A stretch of 64,000 nucleotides of DNA from Porites lobata (GCA_942486035.1 CALNXK010000082.1:891001-955000); one strand, 5' to 3'. Numbered from the stretch's first letter, positions 24,501 through 39,500 are shown. The notes: generated by a model from the sequence alone, not told the origin. Program-made: numbers and translations.

Positions 24501-27500
24501 ATTTAAGGAATCGAAACAAGGTTGAAACCATCTTTTGACCTAGCATGACAGCACATTAAAGAACACTAAAATTTTGGCATAAAGGCAAGTACCAGTAATA
24601 ATTTTAAATCTGCTAACATTGTACTTTCTAGGTTCTCTAATTTATCAAACTCCTCCTTTTTCCTTCATCTGCTTGATATTTTTCCAATCTTTTTCTTTAT
24701 TCTGAAAATTTAACCACCCTTAAAAAATAGGTTTTAAATCCCTTAGCAACTTGTAAACCTTATCAAAAAAAAAAAAAATTTAAATTCTTCCCTCTTGTCC
24801 CATTACATTTATTTTAGCAGTATTTGGGAGAATTTTAACTTAACAGCACAAATTTTAGAATTAAGTATTGGAGTTATCTAAAATTATCTGCGATTACTTA
24901 TGCACACATCACTTATCACTTATTGACTGGCCGAAAAAACAGATTTTTTGCCCCCAAGACCCACACTGTTTCCAATGGGGCCAGTCATTATGCCTGAGCC
25001 GCTCCTCTGACTGGTCAAATATTTCCTGCAGTTTGAAGGTCTCGGCCCAATCACATGTGACTGAATTTTATACATCCCAGGAAGATCTTTAGTTTTGACA
25101 AGTGGTACCTGATGTGTTCTCATCCAATCAGAAAACATATACACAATAATGGTACAAATTTTCTTAAACACTTTTCTGTACAAAAAAAAACAAAAACAAT
25201 TATCTCATAACTAACAAAGGAAACCTTACATGTAATTGGTGATTTCTATAGGGTTAATTTTGAATAAGCCTTCGCTTTCTACCCTCCTTGGCTTGTAGCC
25301 AGGGGTTAAACAAAAGTTTAGCCATGCCAGTAACAACATATTGACCTACAACTTACAAGGCAGTTTGTCCATTAGCCATGCTATCATTTGCAACCTGTAG
25401 GTAAATGATGACACAAAAAGTTGATGCCAATCAAACTAATTTCATTTCTAACATGAACCTATGAAAGTATTTCATACTGTGTCCTAAGAAGAGAATTCTT
25501 CTAGAGTGTGCTTTTAAGAATTATTTACTGCTCTAGCAATCCAGGATTAGTTTGGATTGCTTTACAGATTATACTAACAAAAATCCGACTATGTTGCACA
25601 AAGTTAAAGGAGGTTCTTTCATACAGTCAGCATTCAGGAATACAACAATTTTAAAGAAAAAGAAAGTAATTTAGAATAGATACTGATAGAAATTAAAAGG
25701 AGAGGGTTAACACATTGTCTATTTAATGACTGGATAAATAGATAATCATTACATGCCACGAATGAAGGAAAGGAGTTAGTCAAGAGTTACTGGCAGAAGG
25801 TTCTTTCTACCTTGGCTGCCTCAAGAGCCTTAGTAATTTGAACCTGAGCAGATTTCTCGGCTTCAGATAAGGCTTCCATAGCCTTCCAGTTCTTCTGACG
25901 AAGTTCCTGAGTTACAAAAGAATACTATAATGTAATAAAGCCTTAAACAACGTTTAGAAACCAAAATTCTGAGCACAACAATGGAACGATGTATTTATCA
26001 TTCCAGCTTGGAAATTCCGTTTCTTTCTTTTGAGTTATAATACTAATGCTTTTGACAAGTTGTGCAAGCTGCAAAGCTTATAGTGTCTTTAAAATTGAGC
26101 TCATTTATTTTAACAGCTTGACATGGTGCTGTTTCTTGTGAAGTGGGCGTTTGCCTTTATTTTTATTTCGTGTGAATGAAATCCCTTACGGCCAACTGAT
26201 AGAAACTTTTGGGCAGAATAGCCATGTTTTGGTGCAAGTGTATCTTAAAATGCAATCCAGGTCCAACTATAAATAATTACTGAATAATTTCTCTTTATTA
26301 TTTTTTTAACCAATGCCCTGGATTCTTATATTTGTGTTACTGTTTTTTTAACATAAGCAAATGATAAGCAGGTAAAGGAAACACTACATAGCGATCAAAG
26401 AAGAATCACAGTGGCACAGAAAGACATTTACAGATTAGCAAGCATTAGTTAAAAAAAATAAGATTAGTTAGTCTTAGAAAGCAGATTTGGTGCTGCATGA
26501 GCCGCAGTAAATATCAAAAAATAAAAAAAAAACTGCTTGTTACTGAAAAAAAAAAAGCTTAAAACATCAAAGTGCATCTTACTTTAAAATTACAGCAGTC
26601 TGCCATAAATAAATATAATGCCATAAAACAGTGTTAACATGATCAGGCACCCAAGGCCCAAAGAATCTGACACTGTCATTAATTTTCTAGAGAGTAATGG
26701 TTATGAAGCATAAAGGACTTCTTTGCCACATGTTTCTGTTAGCTCTTTTAGACCTTGACTGTGCACAACACACTCTATCACATTCCATCCATGTTACACT
26801 AACTGACCGGCAGAAACATTATTGTATTGATTCATTCAGTCTGAGTGTGTATGTATAGCCTGAGAAACAGACCACACTTCCTGACACCACCACTGGTTCC
26901 CTTTGAAATGATGTCTGAGAAACAACCACAGGAATTCCATACTGATGACATGTCACTACCCAGATCTGGGTAGTGCTTCTGATTGGATGAAGCAATTTTT
27001 CAACCAATCAGAGGCACTAACCGGATCTGGGTGGTGGTGCATTGTCAGTGTGGAATTTCTATTGTCATTTCTCAGACATCATTTTGTGGGGAAACCAATG
27101 GTTGAGTCGTGAATTGTTGGCTGTTTTCTCCGGTCTCTATCTGTAGAAAACAGGAGATTGTGCAGTCAGGGAGCAGTCACCCAACATAAACTGCAGCAGC
27201 ACCTTGCTTTTACCTTTTCAGTGGCTTTCATAACAAGTCTTCTCTGGCAACAATGTATAAACAAGGTGGACATATATCCAGGGGCTCTTGTATTTTTACA
27301 GCCTTTTTCTTGAGGTCAGGCCACTATATAATGTGTTATCATCTCCTTGCCTTTCATGGCTTGTGCTTGCATAGAGTGTTTTCTGCTCCCTCACCCCTGC
27401 CCCCCCTCCCTATGGTGAGTATGTTAGGTTCCACTGGTTAGCAGTGTGACGGTGCATGGGTGGATGCTACACTCGGGGTTGTCAAGGTTAAATTTATGTT

Positions 27501-30500
27501 CAGAGAGGGGGAATATGATGTAGCATAAGATAAAGTTTACTCACATTGTTTTTGTTCTTCTGCTCATCCAAGAGGCTCTTAAGACTAGCAATTTCCTCAT
27601 CTTTCTTTAGAACATTTCCATGCAACTCAGCTATAACATCTTCCTTAACTTTCAACCTGTATTTCAGAGAGACCACCACAACAAGCTGTTACAATCACTG
27701 CTCTTGCCTTGCCGAGACCTTGCTGTTATGGAAATCACAATAAAACAGATAGATGCAAAATCACTGGCTAAAACAATCATGGACAGTTACCATAAATTCT
27801 TCAAGACTCGAAAAATAAAAAAAAACTTGAATTCCAGCTTGTCCTTAATGGCAAGCAGCTTTCACATTTTGCTTGCCTGGGTCTTTTACTGCATTGTCAA
27901 AGTGAATGTGCAGATTTACATGTATAGTTAACAAGATGACTTGCCCATTGGGTAAGCAAGGGTAAAAAATTACTAGCCCAGCAAGAAAATCTACTTTTAC
28001 CAGGCATCAAGAGGGGACTTTCTTCTTGCAGTATGGTACTTACGCATCTTCCTGGACCTTGCTGGAAACTTCAGGTTCTTTACCATTCTAAAACATGACA
28101 CAATAAATTGCCATAAAAATCTAATACAATGTACAAATCTTCAAATAATAGTTGTTTACGTACCATACACTGTAGTTAACTTACTTCAGCAGGTGGTGTA
28201 CTGTTTACATGATTAGCAACAGATGTTTGAACCTGTTCCTTAGCCAATTTAAGTTCCTCTTGAAGAGCCTAATTAGAATACAGTAAAAGAGCATAAACAA
28301 TAATAGTTACATGTATTTCCAAAACATATCCAGTGAACTCAGGATTTCTATTGGCAGATACCATAAATTAATGTTTAAATAGACGTGGGGCATTCGTTCC
28401 ATTTCAGGGATCCAAGATAGGCATTACATAGAAGGCGTTTCTTCTCAGCACTTTAACAAACTCGACCAAACTAACATGCTTTGCAAAAACATCAAGAGAG
28501 TTTATAAAAAGCAGATATATCCAGCTAATCCATCAACACTTCTAGGCCATTGAGATATCCATATGGCGCTTTTTAAAATCTCAACATCCATGTCAGAATC
28601 CTAGTTCATAGTCACTGTGTTGTCATTGTTAGTCCGACCTTACTTTGACCTTGACATTGACCTAGATGGAATATGCCAAGCCTTGTTAATCAAGCAAGAA
28701 ACTAACCAAATTGAATAATTTGGCTTCTTTGGCTATTTTCTAGTATCATGGAGTAATAAAATAATGTTGTCAAGGCCTGGGGGGCAGGGCATTAGACAGT
28801 GGGTGTATATACAAGAGCACTGTCTAATTAACATTATTATTTCATGAGTGCACATAATTTGAATATGAGATTTTAGAAAGCCAATGAGGTGCGTAGTGCT
28901 GAGTTGGCTATAATCATCTCATGTCCAACATTTTAGCGTGAGTGGAATAATAATTATTGTTTTATTAAAAACACCCACAAAATATCGAGAATTCTTCCCA
29001 ACTATATTAACAACAACCAATTTTCAGCTTGTTTTTAATTTTGAGCAGATGCGTACAGTTACCATATTTGGAGAGCATAGTATAATAGCTCATGTACCAT
29101 GATGGCTAAGCCAATCAGAGCTCTAGAATTGCAGTATCCAATGATTCAGTTTATAACAATAAGAATTAACATCGTAAGAGACAAGACAAGAGGCATTTAC
29201 TTTAGACGGGACATCAATTAGATCATTAATTTACGGTAGCTGATGTATGTACGACAAAGATCAACTTGCCTGTATCTCCTGATCCTTCTGCATCTGCATC
29301 TCTTGTGAGTCCTTCAACTGATTTTCAAAACCATTTAATGTATTTTCCAACTCAGAAACTCTGGCAGTTGCCTCTTGAAGTTTAGCAGTCAAAGAATTCA
29401 AACTTGAGTCCGTTGCTGTCAGTCCTTTCATGCGTTCACTCAGCTCTGCTGATTTAGCTTCTTCAGCTTTAAGCAACTGTTTTGTACCACTGAGATCTTG
29501 TTGCAATGAAGAATTCCTTGCTTGGGACTTGTTCAGTTCCTCATTCACTTCAGACAGTCTTTTTGAGAGTGCATTCTCAGCCTCTTTCTACAAAAAAAAT
29601 TGAAATCAAAGGAACTCACTAACCTTTTATCATGAGGGTACCCATTTTTATACTGGTAACTAGAGAATGGATGGCACCAAAAAATCGGCAAAAAAAGACT
29701 AATACAGTTCAAAGCACCGGCTTCTGCTGAAAAAGCAAGAAACAACTGGGATATTTGGTTGCTGAAAATCTTAATGTCCTGAGGTGACCTCACAGTTGTT
29801 CCCAGTTTCCTGTTTTCAGTTGTGTGTTGCACTGGAAGTGCAATGTCATGTTTTTGGTATGTAAAAACAGAGGAAAGAAAAATTGAGGACACTGTGTGGA
29901 TTCTATTGAGCAAATAAAAGACTCTAGTGTCAAATAAACTTTACGAAGCATATTAGTAACTGAGTAACTTAACTCTTTATGATCCGATATCCACATAAAA
30001 ATTCCAAAGACCCTTTTCTATACATTTCCTTCAAGATTTTGTAAAGAGATCTTGATAAAAGATTAAAGCTTTTCCCTTTTGGCTACCATTTCATCAATTC
30101 TTAAAACCTTTTTTCTTGATTTTTAACTTAAACTGTTGGGAGAAAATTGAAGTTGGTCATTCTTGGGACATAAAGGGTTAAAGCATTTTCTTACAGCACT
30201 GTTCTGATGAACGCTCATCTGTCTGATTTTCTCCTCAGCAGATTTACGATTTGCTTCAGTCTGCGCAAGTTGCTCCATTTTGCCTGCCAGATCTCCTTTG
30301 ACATGGCGATATGACTGTTGCAGCTTGGTCAGTTCTGTTGTGAGCGATTCTTTATCTGCAGTGCTGTTGAGAGAACAAATGCACTGACTTCACACACAAA
30401 GCACTAGAGAGATGGACCTATTCTAGAGGCCCTGTTAAGGGGGAGAGGGGGGCACATGTTCCTTGTTGGGATTTCAAAACCCATCTTTTGGGGTTTTGAG

Positions 30501-33500
30501 GGGAAAGCCATATCCCTGTTTGTATTTTACTAATTCATTACTATTGCACTTTTCTACTTTGGTGTTGCAATTTAAACACATCTTTGTGGCATTTGTCACC
30601 ATTTTAACTGTCTATACCAGCCTGAGTAGACATGTCCACATTTCGCCACGCAACCACTGGTTTTCTTGTGAAATGATGGCTACGGAACACGTACACAACT
30701 GACAACCAACTTTACCTACAACAGACCAGATCATTACACGTTTCTGGGAAACTGCCCACCTACCCCTCCCCTAAGCCAACATAATTTTTGCCCTAAGTGA
30801 GAAGTAAGTGTTAATGTTGGCTTAGGGGAGGGGTAGGTGGGCAGTTTCCCAGAAAAGTATAATGATCCAACAAACCTACTATAATCAAGACCATAAAAAT
30901 GTAAAAATCACAATAGAAACTTACAGTTGTGCTGCTCTCATAGATGCATTCTTTAACTGTGCATTCTCCTGAACAAAATGAAAGAAACAAAGTTCATGAG
31001 CACTCCACTCATTTGAGAAAGAAATAAAATAAGTGCCACACTTTAAGCTGTGATTAAAAGTGTGTTATATTCGACTGTATGGTTTACGTCTCCTCGATTG
31101 CAGTGGACCCACATGTACAGTGCAGTAGGGTTGTCCCCCCAACTCCCAAGGAAACATTTTCTTTAGAATCTATGGAAAATTCTTTATTGACCAGGCTTGT
31201 TTGGACAAGATGGTTCGATATTGACAAAAAACAGCTACAACAATAATTAATATTTGGCCATCTTGACCTCACACTTGGTCAAAAATGCAATAATGAGTTT
31301 CTATCGCATACCAAAACAAATCAAAGAAAAACAAAACAAAAATTGAACCACAACACATCTACATGTATGTGAAGATAAAACTTGTTTAATAACTGTATTT
31401 ACTTGAATAGGCATCACCCCTGACTAAGGGCAGCCCTTGAATTAAGGCTGCATTTGGGAGAAAGAAGTTAACAAGTACTGCCCTTGAATATGCACCGCTG
31501 CCCCAATATAATCAAAATCAAAAGAAAAGATGTTAATTCTGTTAGTTTAATCGGGAAAATATCAACACTGTAGTTAATACAACTCTTTATCTCATCAACT
31601 TTCAAATATACGCCACCCTTGAATAAGCGCCACACTTGAGGCATGAAAATTTTAATAGCGCTTATTCAAGTAAATACAGTATATTTTATGTAAATCTCAT
31701 ACAAGATAGTAGTTACAGTACCAATTTACCTCCTGTAGGCGTTGCAGATTACCCATGGAACTCGATGTAACCATTTCTTGCAGCTGTCTCATCTGAGACT
31801 GCATGTTCTTTAACTCTATGGCATGATTTTCATGAGAAGCTTGAATACGTGCATGGAGAGCTTGGATTTCCTTACCCTGCAGAAAATGAAATTAATTTTT
31901 TTTTACAGTGAAACCTCTTTTTAACAAAGGGCCAAGGGAAGGGCAAAATGTGTTCACTATAATGAGGTTTTGTTATATCGAGGTCCTTTAATTTCATTAA
32001 TTTTACCATTACCAGATAAAAGCTAAGGTAAAGGCGCACACAAGCCAAAGGCCTGAAAGGCCGGAACTTAACACTGTTTCCTTAGCATGAAGCATGCCTA
32101 GGAGTATTGCTACCCTCCCCGCTGGACGGGATGCTAGTCCATCACAGGGTTACCCCTTATAAGTATGTCGCCAGTACCTTCTTATACACATGGGTGAAGA
32201 GAGACAAAGTGGAGTAAAACACCTGGCCCCAGTTGCTCAAAAGATGGATAGCTCTATCCAACAGATAAATCACTATGTAGTGTACAAGTATTTGGAAAAG
32301 CAATTTGTATTAACAGTGGAGAGCGATTTCTCAGGTGGATTGTGCTATCCACCTTTTTGAACAACTTGCGCCTCGTCTAAGGAATCAACGCAACGGGCAA
32401 GGCTTGAAGCCTGGACCTCCAGGTGTTAACCGCTTGGCCACACGCACCTACACGATTTACTATTACTGAAGAAAAGAATATTGTTCATTATACCAAGGAC
32501 TTTGTTAAAGGTTTTTATAGAGGTTCTTTAAAACAGTTAACATGTTAATATATGTAAAGAGGGCATGACTTGTTGTCCTCTAAGCCATGACATTACATTA
32601 CATTCCATTCATACTGTTGCAATCAGGTTCAGCATGCAAAGAAAGTAGTGTCCAATAGCCCAGGGCTAGTAGATTTTGCTATCAGGCTAGTGATTTCTGT
32701 TCGTAACTTGCCAGAGGGGACAAGTGATGTTTTTTGGGGAATTCATGAACAGCAAGCTGTAAAACTGGTTTTCTTTGCACCCTTTGGTTTGTTGATTTTT
32801 TACATCAGGATGTACAGATGGCTGCCTTACCTGGGCAGTGATTTTGTTAGACGCATTGGTTTGTTGATGCTTTTGCTTCTGTTTTTCCTGCTGAAGCTCA
32901 TCCCTGCAAAAAAGGTATCAGAATTCAAATAAGAGTTGCAGCAGAATGCAGTTCATATATATGTTCAAGGTACACACGAACCCACTCACATGAACCCTAA
33001 GAAACAGATTAGACACAGATGCAAAAAAAAATTGACAAAAAGGGGATTATGTGGTTGAAGATGTACTCTGGAGGCACTTTGGGTATAAAAAAGCCTCTCA
33101 AAGAAGATCTTTAAGATGCTTGCAAAAAAGGGGAATAATTCCTCTTCAGTTCCCGTATGACAATGCTGCTATGAATAACTTGAAACAGTTTACCACATAT
33201 CATCGGTTTAATCTCCTGATTATATTAAGTGGACACCCTTGAGACCACAAAAATTATCCATTTAGGAGATCTGTGTCTGCATTAAGCCCAGCGCAAATGG
33301 ATGCAACATTGTTGGCCAACAGCTCCCAACATTGTTGGATGTTACAAGTTTCATCCTTTTGCACATCCTGTTACACATTGTTGGGAGTTGTTCCAGTCAA
33401 ACTTTTGAGCCAACAACTCCCAACATTTCTTTTGTTCCGTGATCGCCAAAGCATAGCACAACAACATTGAATCCATTTGTACAGCTCTTCCAATACCATT

Positions 33501-36500
33501 AGCGCGGCAAATGTGCATTTCACAATGGTCTACAAAGTCTTTTGGGTTGTATCCTTCCCACTATGCACTGGAGGTCCCAACATTGTTGGGAGTAGTTGCA
33601 TCCATTTGCACACCACTGCCAACAACATTTGTTTGTGGCAGGGGCATTGACTAAGTAGTGCCTGCCTACGGTGCATAACAGGAGGTGTCTGCCAATATGG
33701 ACAGTATGGGAGGTGAAGGTTAGGGAATGTTTGACTGCAACATGTAACATGTACTAAAATATTATTACCACTCTTATTACCTCAATTCCCTTAGCTTGTT
33801 GGCGGCATTTTGTGACTGCTGTCGTTCTAAAACGAAAACAATAGTCTTACAATAATCTTCTTGCCAGTTGGGGTATTTAATCCTGTTGTGTTGTATTTGA
33901 ATTATTTGTTTCTAAGTACTTGAGTGGAGTGCTAATAAACTAGCTGGGTAAGCTAAGTGCACTTTCCACTATAAACAAGCCTTTAAACCTTTTTTTTTTT
34001 TACATCTATCAATATCTTCATAAATCAAACTTTGATGGATAAACTTCACTGTTGATATTGACGCTGGATGCATCAACATATTGACTCACTCTTATGGGCT
34101 TTTGCATGACTTGATCGCGTGATCAACTTTCGGTAAACATGAAAACAGTTCGCTTTTGAAAAACTTTGTTAGCACGAGCTAAAAGAGCATATTAAAATTA
34201 GGTAACCTGATCATTTTCAGCCATATATCTCAAAAGTAGCGATTGCAACTGCCGCTGAAAGTTAGAAGGATTTGTATTAGAAAAAAAAATTTTGCCATCC
34301 AGTCACGCTTTCATGGTTTTCCATACAAATCCTTGTAAATTCTAAATCTTTTAAACTGTTGTGTAACCTTTTTCTTACGCAATTAAGGACTCAAATTGTC
34401 TGTTATGAATTAAAAGGAGATTTGGGCCCTGTAATGCTTAGGGAAATATTTTATGACAGTTTTGAAAATTTCAAAATTACAAGGATTTGTATGGAAATCA
34501 TGCAAGCGTGACTGGATGGCAAAAGTTGTTTTCCTCATACAAATGCTTCTAACTTTCGGTGGCCCTTGCAATCGCTACTTTTGAGATATACGGCTGAAAA
34601 TTCTCAGGTTACCTAACTTTAATAGGTTCTTTCAGCGTGTGCTGACAAAATTTTTCAAAAGTGAACTGTTTTTGTGTTTACTGAAAGTTGATCACATGAT
34701 CAAGTCATGCAAAGAGCCTACTGTAGCATTTATTTTGTCTTAACTGACTTGTGAGAAAATATAGACCCACATTAACTTAGTTTGATGGGTCCTTTTATTG
34801 AAACATTTGCATTTTAATTATTAAAGGAAAAGGAAATTGTTAACAAGAAATGTGCAAATTTGGACGATATTACATGGCTGCAAAGTGATATGAAATTTCA
34901 ATTCCAGTATTTAAAAATAGTTCAAAAAGAAAAATTTGGTAACTGCATACGTCATGCAATGTTCTATTAATTCTAATAAATAAACACCAATGAATTAAGT
35001 CAAACCATTTCACTTAAATGTTGTTTTTCTGCAAAGAGGGTGATTTCTTATGCAGCCATGGCAACAGTGATCTTTGAATGGGTGAAGACATCTTATTTTC
35101 ACATGTGAAGATATCATGTTTTTGTGCAAAAGCTCACCTAGCATTTAATAGCTGTTTATATAGTAATAATAACAAGAAGAAAAAGATGATGAAGAAAAAG
35201 AAGAAATCATTGTATGAATGCTCCGTGGCCTAAGTCCATCCAGCAAAAGAACTTCTGCAAAATATCATTCAAATCTATTTCTCTATCCCGTGCGTATAAC
35301 TACAGAATTATAGAAAAACATCTGTAGTTAAGATTACGGGAATAATGGAATATGGAACCGTGCCAAGCTTACTTACAGAATATGAGAAAAACAAATTCCA
35401 GAGATTTCTGCTGGATTTTTGAGTTTATGTTGTTCTGTTGTTATCTTGGGCATCATCATTACTAAATTTACCTTCTAATATCTGATTATCCTTCTCCTGG
35501 AGCTGTTTTTTGAGCAACTCAACAGTGTCTCCCTTGGAGGTAGACTAGAAAAGAAAAAAACAAATGACACTCTCTACAATAATTTCATAGGTTCCATCTC
35601 CAAATTTAGGCTTGGATAATTGCTACCCAGAGAAATAAGGAATGATTCTTTCCGCTAGCAATGTTAATAAAAATTGCTTCATATTCTGCTTGCAATTCTA
35701 TCTGTTCAGAATGACTTCTGCTACACTGTGGGTACCCAAAAGAATTTCAGCCCTTTGGGCCTACATGTATGCATTTTTACAGCTCTATGCATAACATAAT
35801 AATAATGAGATAAATAATTATTACATCTTACTTTGTACAATACATGTATCTCTCATATTAGACATTAGTTTTCTTAAGATCTTACATCTTGTAATATAAT
35901 TATTTAGTATTCAATTTTTCTCGAACACGTTATACCGCACATTATGACAATGTCACTAATATTCACATTACCCTGCTCAAATTCTCCTCAGAAATGCCCA
36001 GCAGAATACTCCCCTTAAAAATTAATTATTCTATTAAAAATTCTGCCAGCAGAAATTAACCAAGCCTAACTTAACTCCTAGTATGCCAGTACAGTCGAAC
36101 CACGCTTTACAGACACCCACTTAATACAGACACCTCATCATTACATACAGTTTTCTTTGTTCCTGGGGAAAGACCTTACATTTTGTCTCAATTCAACCTG
36201 CTTAATACAGACACGCCTTAATGTGGACAACAGACACTTCTTGTTTCTTGCCCAATCAACAGATTCTCATAGAAAGTAAACCTCGCTACACTTCATTGTC
36301 AAATGTATGCAGTGTTTGTATTAGTGGAGTTTGACTGTAGCTGGTAAAAGTGTATGTGTTACAGGTTAAAATTAAATTCAGGCTAATTTTTTTTAACCTA
36401 CAATGGTTGATTCTCTGTTTCACCTGAATTTTTTCTTAAAAGACAGTAATTTGCCTTCCCTGTTCAAAGAGTGTCATACAAATAATGGGTTGGGGTACGT

Positions 36501-39500
36501 GGAATGAGTTACAGGAGTAGTTTAGTTTAATCATTAAACCACTTCCATGACATCATACCATGCAACCCAACCAATTGTGGCAGCACTTTTGCTTTGAATG
36601 GCAGCCATATAGAATGCCTCAGCAGAACTTGTTTAGTTTGCAGTACTTTTTTTTTTTTTCATTTAAGATTTCCAAACAAATTTGGGCATTTCTCTGCTAT
36701 ATTCTTTTCAAAAGAACAATATGACTTGGCCTACAATACAGAAAAAAGATATATTGTTAAAATCAATACTTGAACATTTATACCTTTTTCCACTGACTAT
36801 TCTCCCCTTGTTTGTTCAATAGCACATCAATCATCGCTTGAATTTCTGACGAGTTCAGGTTGGAAGAGGTCACCAGTTCCATGAGACGTTTTGCGCTCAC
36901 CTCCCCTGCTCAGACAAAACAAAAAATGGTCTTCAAAATTCAGCTGTTTTACATATAATGGAACCTGTGATCTAACAAATTCCAAAAGGACTGGGAAATT
37001 GTTTGATAAAATGTTCCATGAGCGTGCAAAGAAAGTCGTGTCCGATAGCCCGGAGCTAGTGGATTTTAATATCGGGCTAGTGATGTTTATTCTTAACTTG
37101 ACTGCTGTCTTTTGGGGAAATTCAAATTACAGAAGCATTGTTATTAATCCTGCTAAACAAAAAGGGTTTTGGGGCTAGTTAAAATGAGTTGTGGGCTAGT
37201 ACATGCTAGCTACAGCTTGCCCAAATGGCAGGCTGTAAAACTAACTTTCTTTGCACCCTGTCCATGCAATTCGCCACTTTGGAAATAAGAAGGAAACTTG
37301 ACCAAGTTCACTTTTGCAAAGACTTCAGGGTCTGTTACTATGGACAGGGGGAAAAATTGCCAATAGCTGACTGGCTCCTCCCCAGTAACAATCCTAAAAT
37401 CAACTGCAGTGTTTCAATCCCTTTCTCGTTTCTAAAAGTGCCAATGTACATCAACTAAGGCAAAAATGTTGCTTGCTGTACTAGGGACTAAATTTATTTC
37501 ACGGTTCTATTAATTCTCATGAAAAAAAATAGTGATATTCATGGCCAGAAAAAAAGGAGAACCTACAATGTATGGCACAGTAAAAAAGACACTGCCTGAT
37601 GTACAGTTTATAATAGTTCATAAAGAAAGCACTCAGTGGCATTTATACAAGTATTGTGGTATATGCTTTAAAACCTTTCTTTTCAACAAAAATGCATACA
37701 TATGCAGGTCTCTCTCAATAACTTTTTCACGGGGGTCGTTTGGCAGGAAGGGAGCAATATAAGAATATTTGTCTTTAGTCGGAAACAAATTTACATAAAT
37801 CTAACTACTTGAGTAATCTAAGGACGTTTAAGCTGTATGCTTTAACAACAAGTTGTGCTGGTACTTGTAACACATGCATTAAAAAAACTATACCCAAAAA
37901 ACATCAAAAGTTCCAATGCTTCCCAAAACGTTACATAATATGATTTTCTTCAGGCAACACACAATCTCATTAGCAACAAAACATTCCTCAATATCTTCAG
38001 GATATCAGCCCAGTTTGGATTGTTGTCTTATAAACCAACAGAAGAAAAGACCTTCAATTAATAAGCAAAAGAAACTGTTTAAAATCATTAATCATCAAAT
38101 ATATCAGAGGGATAACTTGATGGTCACATGACATATTTCCAACTTCTCCAAAAAAATCGAAAACTTTACCACTAAAAAATCTAATACGATGTTATACAAT
38201 AGACCTTGTCAAAGTTTTCGATGTCATCTTGACAAGTAGGCAAATGCGTGAGAAATTACTGTGTTTGTATGAGAATCTAATGTCGAATAATTTCCATAGA
38301 ACGGATGTTCTGAAAAAAATTATGATTTGTAAACTAAAGCTTCACTCCTAAGGATTCTACTGAAAAAAATTGAGGGCGTCTCACATGCCCTAGAATTTCT
38401 AGAACTCCTTTTTTAAAATTTTCTATTCATTTGTTTGTAAGAAAGTCCCACGAAAAATTACAGACACATATATGGAAAATCTAAAGCAAGCCCCTGGAGA
38501 AATTTAAACACAGGTACGCCCTAAAAATTTTTTAGTACAATCCTTTGTTTTGTAGCTTTAGTTTACAAGTCATGTTTTTTTTCAGAATGGCCGTTCTACA
38601 GGAATATTATTCAACATTAGATTCTCATACAAAAAATGTAATTTCTCACACATTTGCCCACTCGTCAAGATGGCGTCAAAAACTGTGACTTTTTTGTAAG
38701 GTCTATGTAGGTAGACCTTTCTTCCCACTTTTTGAAAAGATGCACAAACATGCATTTGGAACAACAAGACCACTTAAAAAATTCACAAGAGGTTTTAATC
38801 CTCTTAAATAAAAATAATGTCTGGAGTTAAATATGGAAATCTTGTTCACTATCAAATTTTACATTTTTTGTGAAATGTGATAATTTATGAACTTTACCGT
38901 CTTTTTATGTTTACAAATTTTTTGTTATTTGTCATATTCTACTAAAACACGTATTGCTAAGGTTTTCTCTTCATGTTTGATGATAACCGTATGTTTGAAT
39001 GATATTTACAATATTTCCAACCAATGAGTAAAACCAAGCAAAGTGTAAATCGGGGTCATTTTAAACCGAAAGTTTTTAAATTCATATAATGATTTTCCAT
39101 TGAATCAAGGAAGTCTAGAGTTCAGTTACCCATCAATCGTAAAACTGATTTTAAAAAATCGCTCTAGCAGGTATAAGAAATAATGGCAACTTTAACGTTG
39201 GTGAACTTGTCTAAATCAAAAGAAAGGCGAGAAATCGCCAATGGATTGCGAAACTAATATTTCTGCCTAGTACTAGAAGCCAAATTCTCAAAAACAAAAC
39301 AAAGAAATGTAAGACTTTTATTAATGATACTTGGTATTGACTACTAACAAAACATCGCGACACAGGCCTCACCATTTCATTAAATAATTTATTCTATTTA
39401 TTTCCTCGGCTGAGAAGTACGCTATTTTTCTTCCCTCGAGCTCTCGTGTACAACTGAATATATATTAGTTTTGATCAGGCTAAACTCCGCCTATTTTGCA

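Noticed and set aside
32648..32932. 94-codon frame with hydrophobic stretches, and its cousin at 36891-37178
   Set aside because: Both follow copies of the GCAAAGAAAGT MITE, and the first overlaps the antisense of a kinectin exon.
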